64,000 bases of DNA, taken from the NCBI GenBank assembly GCA_004335635.1, contig QAXH01005507.1:7587-71586 (forward strand). The letters are read 5' to 3'. Numbering within the stretch: the stretch's first letter is position 1; each line of letters starts with the position of its first letter. Of this stretch, positions 50,815 through 64,000 are shown in pieces. Both the position numbers and the translations under genes were made by a program. Under the pieces are notes generated by a model. It worked only from the letters and a program-made list of their open reading frames with translations. It searched no databases and had not been told where the DNA came from. Source of the DNA: Chloromonas sp. AAM2. Its lineage: Eukaryota > Chlorophyta > Chlorophyceae > Chlamydomonadales > Chlamydomonadaceae.

Positions 50815-53800
50815 GAGGAAGACGGACAAGCACAACTCGCGTCTGTTGCTGAACTTGATGGTGCGAGGAGGAACTGGATCGTGATTGTTCAAGGGTATCT
50901 GACCGTTTGAGAGCTGAGGCAAGTTGGATGCACTGTGCCCGGACAGCATCCCAAAGCCCAAGAAGCGATCTCACCTCAGATGCGCGAGGAATGCGTGTGT
51001 GAATCGGGCGAGCTATGTGGAGGTGAGCGACACTTCTGGCTCCTACCAGCAGACAGGACGTGGCTGGGCCACTCCCACTGGTGGCTGAAACGGTTTTTGA
51101 AACGCGCAGGCTATGTGGGGGCCAGGGGTGGGACAGCAAACTGGTGGTTCAGTTGTACGGCCACGTCTGTCAGTGGGTTACATTACTGGCAGGAAGGGGC
51201 CAGACAGGCACATGCTACCATTGATGCATTGGTCCTTCTTTCACCAGTCACCAGATGCCCATGGCCTTGTCAGTTCGTTGTGCTGTGAGGCGAGGGAGGA
51301 AGGAAGGGGCCTGGGCATAGGGGCCACAGGTTCGCCCCTCACATGGTGCATGGTTCTTTGAGTACATGCATGGTCCTTTGGGTCAAACGGAACACAAGAA
51401 AACGTATGTTTGATCATCGTGCCATCACTAGCACGTGTAATTGCACTGCAACATTCTGCGATTGTTTTTCACGCAGTCATGTCATGTCTCTTTCCTTCTT
51501 GGTAATCTGTCGTCCATTTTGCTGCTGTTTTCGTATAACTAGTCACGATGACAAACATTCAACAACTGCACCCAAAGAATTGAAGGTGTTTGAGGTTTGA
51601 AGTACAGGAAATGCTTGCACATCCTGCAGCTGGCAATCAAAGTCGCTAGCGTAGTAAGCGGGGAACTTTCTGATACAGCATCAGAGCAAACAACTCTGGT
51701 TACACAGAGCCTTTGTCATGCACCACACTGCCAAACCATTGCATCATCAACCCTCACAGCTGTTGAAGAGCCGGAAGTGCTGGAGGCCATTGCTGAGGGC
51801 GTGGCTGCGGTTGCTGCACTAGAGGCAGCCATAGATCCGTAACCAAATGACGCGAGCAGTCGAGCGGAGGTAGAGTGCTTGCTTGATGACTGTATCCCCC
51901 GAATTTGGTGGTTAACTGACCCCCGATTTTGGAGGGGTGTGATTCCTCTTACAGCTAACTATATGTATGCCTTTGGTCCATTGGCCTGTATGGGGCAATC
52001 TTTTTGTGTGCCGCTTACAGGTCAGCCCGGACACTTCTTGACTTTATGCTGATGTTGGGCTTTGGTTTGTGTACTCAAGCAGGCTGTCAGTACCACGCTT
52101 TGCAACTGAACCTGCCATGAATTGAGTTTGTGTAATTGAACACGGTATCACTGCACCAGGCAATTTTTCGATTCGGTTTCTTGACATCGGCCTGTCTGTG
52201 GGCTTAGCTCGGCTGGGGTGGCGAGGAACCCAATGACACCATGGTGGAGGGCCGAGGGTAGGAACAGCTTGCAAGGCAAGATGGAAGCATCTCGCGCATG
52301 TGAGGGGAACTCGCGTCGAGTTGGTAGTATTCTGTAACTGGCCGCCAGTGGTGGTGCAGGCTGCTGGTCGTGCTTCTGTATCTGATATTTGATGCAGGTC
52401 ATTGGGTTGCGGTTAATGGGTTCCTCTAGTCCGCATGGCATCAGATATCTCGTTACTTCGCCATGTGTTTTCAACTTGCATCGATGTGCAATCAGGGCTC
52501 GAGGCCTTGCAAGAGTTAGCCAGCCATCTTGGTTGGTGAGCCAACGATGCCGAGCACCCATTGATTAATTTGTGGTAATTTGTGGTCCGGCTGTCTCTTT
52601 ACCAGGGCTTTTGATTTGCTTGTGTGCTGTCAGGGCTGTCCATCAAGCTGCCTGAGTTGCCTGTTTGTAGTGGATGCTTTCTATGGCAGTATGGCGACAC
52701 TCCTTACTTTTTGAACCGGATACTCGTACCAATTTCTATGCCTGAGACAAGCAGCGCACGCGAGCTGTTTGCTTGTAAACCTCACCTTCACCAAGGCTCG
52801 GGAGCATCAGGTTGCTGCTAGACCGGCGGCAGCCACAATTGCCTGCATCATTGGCCTACTCCTGTTAGGCCAAACCCCAGGGCCTAAGTGACAGTAAAGC
52901 AACCTCACACAACCTCGTCTCAATCTTGTGAAAAAGCTGCATTACAAATAGCCCAGCTATTGCCGCTGCGAATTGTTGAGTTTTCGCTCCTTAACGTGGC
53001 GGTCCTGTGGTATGGTTTTCAGCTCGCTTGCAATGGCGCATCCATGCAATGGCGCATCCACGCAATGGCGCATCCACGCAATGGCGCATCCATGCAATGG
53101 CGCATCCATGCATTGCCATCAATGAGTGCCACTTGTGTGTCACTCGCGTTTGCTTCAATCGGCGTTTTGGTAATCCATCCTCGACGGTGTTGCACGATTG
53201 TTTGTACTTTCCAGACGGCCTGTGACCTGGTAGCTACCAATACCAGTACCTTGATGACATAGCAATTCAGTGCGTTCTTAAACACGGTGATCAGGCAAGC
53301 CTTAACAACACGGCAATCTGGACAAGTCCCATTGTGTGCGTCACGTTGTAATGGTAGTTTGGCTTTTGGCGCTTTGATCACAAGGCCGGCAATCCACAAT
53401 CAAAACAATGCAATCACGGCATGTCGCATAATGTATTTCTGTGGCGTCAGAGGACATGGTTTACCGTGCATGAAGGACCATGTATCCGTGAGCACCCAGT
53501 AAAGGAAACCGTCGCTGCCACCATTTGGGAAGCATTGGCCTGATCGTGATGGGATAAACCCATGGCTTTCTAGGCTCCTGACCACAAAATGCCACAGAAT
53601 GAGGCGCAGACACGTGATGGATGTCTAAACATGCGAGATCTGTTGCTCAGATTGATGGTCTGTATGGGAAGCTTCTAATGGGGGTACTGGGATGCTTTCT
53701 GGCAGGCAAGATTACCAACAGACAGAACTGCCACAATGACAGCACGTGAGTTTCCCGCCAAACCAAGTTCTGCAGTGAAGCTTCTGTCTCAAGTTTTCCC

Positions 53801-54981
53801 GCCACGTGTCCAGTACACACGATTTGATTATCTTGTGCTGCAACGACTCAGCTTACAGGTCAAAGCAAACACAGCAAACGACAGTCAAAACGCAAAAAGC
53901 TGCAGCTCTGGTGTGGCAGAAGAACTCTTAGTGTGCAAAATATTGTGTGAGCGGGGTGCAGGTCCTCAAAAGCACCACAACACACGAGATCAAAACGACC
54001 TTGACAGCCCAAATGGTCAATCTACTCTGCCTGTTCTGTCATGAACAAGCTAGCCGCGAACAAGCTGTCCTTGCTCTTGCAGGGGAAAAGAACCACCAGC
54101 AGCAAAACCTGATAAAACACTGCGAACTGTGTTCAGCCCCTCGCAGCGTGCGAAGGCTTGATGAAGCCACTCCCTCTGACAAAGCAGGGTATGGCGATGA
54201 AAAATGGGTTGTGAATTCCGTGCGGCGAGCGGCCAGTACTTCTAACTGCAGGCGAACGCCTTGTACAGCCTGCTTCTAGCCATGCTACTAGCCATGTTGC
54301 AAGCCCTTCTGGCAGATAAGTGTGGTGCGTACAGACAAAATGCCCGGGCAGCCTTTCGCTGCCCGAGAGCCACCAACATACTTTCCCTGGTTTTCCGTCA
54401 ATTCTTGATCGCTAAACCTTGCCCTTGACACATGGACCGCTGCTCGCATTCACATGCAAGTTTCAAAATTCACATCACTCACGTTTCCCCTGCAGCCACC
54501 GCAGCGTACTGCAGGAAGGCTCACAATGTGTTTCGCGTCCGAGTCCGCAGTAAAACAGGAGGTCACTTCACCAATCTGACCCTGGCTTCGGGATGTACAG
54601 CACTGCAGATATCAGCCTGCCTCAGGCAGGCACTCCAGGAGCTCTCAAATACGTACTCGTGCTCATGTTCGCCTCCAGCCATTTGAGCTCAATCAGTCGT
54701 CCTGAGTTGGCAACGCAAAAGCATGTCACAGTTGGTGCCTGACATTTGACACGTCACATCATCATTGTGGCGGCATCCAAGCTGTGCAACAAATGTTTTG
54801 TCTGCCTAGACATCAAGGAAACATGCGAGATACTGGCCCAAATTCTTGTCACATAGTTCTCATTTTCCTCCAGATTCAGCAACTCATTGGTGTTTGCAAG
54901 TGAGCATTCCCACTAGTTTTCACAAGCACCTTAGGCACTCACCACGGGGAGCATATGTAGGGTCCACCACCAAGCAGCTGT
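50815..54981. other. Spacer without a recognised gene
   Basis: The 3' UTR of the receptor kinase should occupy the first part; a TGTAA is at 51436-51440. Two stretches look mildly protein-like but I cannot build a gene from them. About 53960-54280 contains HEIKTTLTAQMVNLLCLFCH. About 54500-54686 contains YCRKAHNVFRVRVRSKTGGH after an acceptor-like TGCAG. An acidic frame ending at 51842 is also possible. A 16-bp minisatellite lies at 53031-53110. Confidence 0.5.
53031..53110. repeat. 16-bp minisatellite, five units
   Basis: Five tandem copies of CAATGGCGCATCCAYG. It has the same unit length as the array at 39081 but is unrelated in sequence. Confidence 0.95.
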
Positions 54982-59508
<4,527 letters not shown>

Positions 59509-59880
59509 GTCTCCCACTTGGCGGCCGGCTCAGCTGCTTCTTGCTGTGTTGAGGCCTGGGAGACTCACACAGAGGGAAAGAGAGTCAACCAGTGCGTGAA
59601 GCATCCAACGACCTGTCCGCACAACCGAAAAAGGTCAGGCCGTTAAAGATGGTTGACAATTTGAAAGTCCATCTCAACTCAGCAACTCCATAGAATGGCT
59701 TCGCCGCGTCCTTCGGTCGCCTCAGATGAACCGCTGCCAATGCTGGCAACTCATCATGCGCACTGCATGTCACCATTCGCTCTGCTGGCCCTGATATCAG
59801 CACTTTGTGCCAGTCAACCATGGGTTTAAGCTTCTCCGTCCCTGACAACACTCTGGTTGTACACTGGGGCGCCCAAAATA

Positions 59881-59952
59881 CAGTAGTCTGCGCCGTACTT
59901 TCCGTCCCATGTATACCAGTAGTCTGCGCCGTACTTTCTGTCCCATGTATAC
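59881..59952. repeat. 36-bp tandem duplication
   Basis: Two adjacent copies of a 36-base unit beginning CAGTAGTCTGCGCCGTACTT, differing by one base. It lies about 400 bases upstream of the FAP start. Confidence 0.9.
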
Positions 59953-60495
59953 CAGTTTGCGCTTCAATCGCACCAGCACAAGATCATCTACATCAGGAGC
60001 CCGCTTAGGCAGTTTGCTGCCGTGGATGGCCTCTAATTAAGATTAAGCTGCCTCGAGCTGACAATTCGCGCTTCCATTTCAGTCCTGTCACGCTAGCGGA
60101 CGTCGACCATGCCAACAAGAACCAGTGAAGTGTGTCATGTGTCACTTGTCCAACAGCTTGAGTTCTGTGGGAAGTGCAAAAGCAGGCTGGATAAGCTCAG
60201 CGTCCTGAACGGCACGCCTGCCACAGTTGCCAGAAGAACTAAGAGGCATGACTGGACACATGTGGACAGCAGGTGTCATGCCATGCAGTCAGACTTGCAT
60301 TGGAACTCCGTGCAGGTGGAACAGTTGTCCTACATCTAGCTACACATGGTGTGAGTTTAGGCAGGCGGTGTATGGTGAAGAGAAACCCTTCTTCTGTCAG
60401 AATGCAGGGTGCGAGAGGGGGCTCCAGCTGCTCTGTGGTTGTCACTCACAACCTCCTAAGAAGCTCTTTCATGACAAAAGCATGCAAGCTGGCCT

Positions 60496-60907
60496 CTGTC
60501 AGGGCGGTGGCGCAAATTTAGTGTTAGCGAATTCGTTTTCAAGGAGGGAGTGCACACCAGGAAGCACGTCCACGCAAATGGACCAGCCTTGTACCCTTCA
60601 TTACATTGGCTGTAATGATCGCTTGTAGTGAGTCAGCCCGTGTAAAACCGGAGCAATCTTATACTTGCACCTGCCCCATGTACCTGGTTTAGCAAAACAT
60701 TTCCAGAGTCGTCAGAGTACCTCCAGACATCAACGCATGTACACATGTCAGAGCGGTAGCGCAAATTTGGTGTCAGTGAATTCGTTTTCAAGGTGGGAGT
60801 GCGCACAGGAAGCACGTCCACGCAAATGGACCAATCTTATACCCTTCTTTACATCGGCTTTGATGATCGCCTGTACTGGTACCTGCCCCATGTACCTGGT
60901 TTAGCAA
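60496..60907. repeat. Diverged tandem duplication containing element arms
   Basis: Copy 1 is about 60496-60697 and copy 2 about 60746-60907. Both run from TGTCAG(A/G)GCGGT(A/G)GCGC through GAATTCGTTTTCAAGG and GGAAGCACGTCCACGCAAAT to CCCCATGTACCTGGTTTAGC. Copy 2 lacks about 40 bases. Each includes the GTGCAC arm, so the block was duplicated after the element inserted. Confidence 0.75.
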
Positions 60908-62335
60908 AAAAGTGGACTCTTACAAATCCTTCACACATTGCTACACATCTCTCTGGGCTCTCAGGCACGCAGCTGCAACCACCAACCTTTCATATGGCAC
61001 TGCGGAGGAGGGCAGGCGCACATGGACAACAGTGCCAAAAGTGCACTGGAGAGACAGGTTTGCATGGACAACAGTCGAAGGCAACTTGACACTACGTGCG
61101 CTAGTCGTCACTGACTCACAAGTCAAGATGGCCTCGGCTGCCTCAGAGATATTGCTCATAGCACCGTGTCCGAGTTTTCATGCCTATGGGCATACTGTGT
61201 AAGGTGACAACCAGCCTCTGCTGAAGCACTGAACATCCCCCTGACGCAACAGCCTGATGTGACTACTCAGCAGCAACCAATGCTCCAAAACTGGCCGTGG
61301 TAAACTGGCCTAAGAATTGATGTTTGGCCTTTCCTGTTTCAAATCCCACAGCGCCGCCTAGCTGGCAATCTCTGCTTCGCGTTTCAAGGGACAGGCATGG
61401 ACTGCAGCTTGGCATCTGTTACCCAAGCTTGTGCCAGCTGTCACCTCCAGCCAGCTCGTTTCGCCTTGAACTTGTCAGATGCCAGCACACAAGCTCAGTT
61501 GACAATTCATGACCTGGACGTGGCGCACTTGCCAATGGCTTTCGACTGACACCACAAGCTGACCAAACAATCAGGAGGGCAGTGTCCTAAGTCGAAGAGG
61601 CGTCCCATAAGTGCAGGAGTGGCCCCCGAACACCCATGCACGGGTGTTCTTTGTTCTAGTTTTGGGGAGATCTCTTGGCAGAAACACCAACCCGCAACAA
61701 GCCTGGTGTGTGCCAGCTGTCAGTGTCCGTACAGAATGTGCTAGCTGCCTTGTGTGGAAGTTGGTACCAACCCATGGTGCCAGCTGCCTTGTGCACAAAT
61801 CCCGCAAGAGCTCCCCCAAGCTGCTTGATGCTTACAGGCTCAGCACCAGGTCAGATGAGCACCAGTAGCAACCGTGTTCGCCAAGTGTTTAACAAGGGAA
61901 TCTCTGTGTTCGCGCCCGTCCCACTGTCCGATCTCTGGCAGGTGATAGATCAGCAACCAAACCCAAACGCATGAACGCCGAAAATGACCCTGAACTCACC
62001 CCTGGCTGGAGCTCTGCAGAGTGTCCAGGCACTGCAAACCACTGCACCACCTCCTGGCTGTGCCCGCAGTACCCTGTGCCCCCTCTTTTCCTTGCAGCAA
62101 ATGCCATTCATTGGGCACAACTGAACTCGTCGTAATTGCTTTGAATTGCATCAGAGGAACGTGTGATTAAAACCGGTCGCAAATCACATTGTCACTGATC
62201 CCAGGCTTGTCCGCAATGTGAACAACTGCAGCAGCTCTAGCACCACTCCCACCTTGCCTGTGAGGCTAGAGCGCTGCAGGCGGTGCACAGGCCAAACCTT
62301 GGGGAAAACCTTGTTTCATAGGAACAGCAGCAAGA

Positions 62336-63878
62336 ATGAGCGAACCTATATTTCCCACGGATTTCATGAAGGGAGTTGCATTATCAGTCTTCCAGAACTC
62401 AGGCGATGCCGGCAGCAACTGGACCGACTTCATACACAAAAGAAATTTTCTTGGACAGCGCCAATATGCAGACGCCTTCGCAAAAGCTGCTGACTTCTGG
62501 AATATGTAAGGCAATCATCTGCCCAGTGAGAATACATGCATATCGCGTCATGCGATGCGGTACTTACCATCTGGTAATAAACCCACTTCAGGTACGAGAC
62601 CGACATCAAGACGGCGAAAGAGCAATTGGGAGCAACCTCATTCCGCTTCTCATTTGAATGGGCACGGTTCGAGCCTGACTCTCCAGGCACATTGAACGAG
62701 GAGGCCTGCGACAGGTGAGCTGATCTCAGCCGCATGCACACACAACCAGGTGTGCGCACATCACAGCCCGCCCCTTGTCGTGATTGCCCGTGCTATGCAG
62801 GTACAGCAAGATACTGGATTGCATCGCAGCTCATGGTATGGAACCCATGGTCACATTGCACCACTTTGTACACCCTACCTGGTTTGAGGCTCTTGGCGGC
62901 TTCACAAAGGTATGCCTTCAGACACTGACAGGTAGCAAGCAAGCAAGACGTCACATCTTCAAGTCTTGCACATCCTGCCAGGTCTGTTCCAAAGGTCGAG
63001 CAGCCATGCTAGCTGCGAGCATGAGGCCAGGATCACGAAAGGGGCCCCGCTCATGTTGTCTTGCCGGCCCTCTCTGGCAATCCGGTGCGTCTGGAGACAT
63101 CACGAGGAGATTTGAACTTGCGTGATTGTTTGGTGTGAGGAGATCACAAGTTCAAACCTTGATGAATCAATCGTGATGATTGTGAGGAACATACAAGCCA
63201 GTCAAGGTGTGATCAGGTTGGTTGGTTGTGCAAGCAAACACACATGTGTGCGTGCGCAGGAGGAGAATCTGCATCACTATGTCGCATACGTAACGGCGGT
63301 CTTCACGCGCTTTGGCAATCGTGCCAAGCTCTGGGCAACATTCAACGAGCCTACTGTGAGGACCTCTATGCATGACCTCTATGTGACCTCAGCACTGTGC
63401 CTGGCAACGCCACCGTGCCTGAGTGCATTGTGGTTGAAGCTGTAGTGTGTAGAACTAAATGCTGCTTGGTTCAAGGTCAATGACCTCCAAGGCATCTTTG
63501 ATCATTTCATCATGATTTATCATTTATCGATAATCAATTCAAGGCCTATGATTGCTGCCATCAAATGCATGCATGCATTGCCCCTGTTGCATTGCCGTGA
63601 CAACTGCATGCATGCAAAACGTTTGCCATGCACGCGCCAGGTGCATGGCAACCATACAGCATGAACGCGTTTCTTGTTCAGTAAACTGCACACCTGAGGA
63701 GTCATGGGCCCGGTTTTTTCATGAACGCCAGTCATGGCATCAACCCTTTATCCGAAATTGCTGCCCATCCACATGGCTGTAGTGCTTTGCCTTTGTGGGC
63801 TACATCGTGAGCCTGTGGGCGCCAGGCTCCTTCCTGAAGTGCCAGCAGGCGGGAGAGGTGCTGTGCAACCTGCTAAAG
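62336..63878 (+). CDS. Glycoside hydrolase family 1 beta-glucosidase, 3' end outside window
   Basis: Five exons are visible (62336-62505, 62592-62714, 62801-62909, 63260-63355, 63783-63878). They join in frame to 198 residues and the gene continues past the right edge. The protein starts MSEPIFPTDFMKGVALSVFQ, a typical GH1 opening without a signal peptide, so it may be cytosolic. It then has NSGDAGSNWTDF, YETDIKTAKEQLGATSFRFS with FEWARFEP, LHHFVHPTWFE and WATFNEPT. Glu164 in TFNEP is the catalytic acid/base. CFAFVGYIVSLWAPG follows, as expected after NEP in this family. The nucleophile motif (xTENG) must lie downstream. The enzyme should hydrolyse beta-linked glucosides or oligosaccharides; the substrate cannot be read from the sequence. 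Typical family members have about 450-550 residues, so well over half is missing. Confidence 0.9.
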
Positions 63879-64000
63879 GTGAAATGAAGGGGCATTAGTG
63901 GGACCACTGCGGTTTGGGGAGCAGGCAAGGCACGACAGCAGAGGACGGAAAGATAGGTAGAGTGCAGGCACTCGGCAGAAAGGGCTGAGTGTGAAAAAAA

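Larger units (their letters stand above)
59509..62335. other. Divergent spacer between FAP and the beta-glucosidase
   Basis: Both genes start outward from this interval, so it holds both promoters. It contains a 36-bp tandem duplication at 59881-59952 and a larger duplicated block at 60496-60697 and 60746-60907. Each copy of that block carries a GTGCAC-element arm. I see no gene in it. Confidence 0.55.

Noticed and set aside
61324..61512. Possible tRNA-like TTCAAATCCC motif
   Set aside because: No acceptor stem or anticodon arm could be folded around it by eye.

Overview
The window is eukaryotic nuclear DNA. Its genes have many short exons bounded by GT-AG (occasionally GC-AG) introns, and they are separated by repeat-rich spacers. 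The gene content points to a green alga of the Chlamydomonas/Volvocales type: a fatty acid photodecarboxylase, a plastid-type cyclophilin, a ciliary BBS3/ARL6 GTPase and a very large TKL-type receptor kinase. A Haematococcus-like species would fit, but the sequence alone cannot prove this.

Layout, left to right. (1) 391-4699 (+): GAF-like protein, 5' end unresolved. (2) 7285-9157 (+): ARL6/BBS3 small GTPase. (3) 11380-18111 (+): PAS-domain plus class I cyclic-nucleotide phosphodiesterase. (4) 18112-21940: spacer with a 686-base assembly gap inside a mobile element. (5) 21941-23475 (+): small probable complex I subunit. (6) 25122-28478 (-): chloroplast cyclophilin. (7) 31408-35708 (-): MICU-type regulator of mitochondrial calcium uptake. 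(8) 35954-50814 (+): 31-exon transmembrane receptor kinase, head-to-head with MICU. (9) 54982-59508 (-): fatty acid photodecarboxylase (FAP). (10) 62336 to the right edge (+): family GH1 beta-glucosidase, incomplete.

For genes 2, 3, 5, 6, 7, 8 and 9 I joined exons by hand at consensus splice sites. Every joined model keeps frame from start to stop: 183, 657, 127, 202, 471, 1354 and 609 codons. That supports the models, but transcripts are needed to confirm them.

The genes do not form an operon-like pathway. Several concern signalling (cAMP/cGMP breakdown, calcium entry to mitochondria, receptor kinase, ciliary traffic). FAP is a light-driven plastid enzyme that makes hydrocarbons from fatty acids. 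At least two short inverted-repeat element families and several 16-17 bp minisatellites are scattered through introns and spacers. I saw no tRNA, rRNA, CRISPR or prokaryotic feature.
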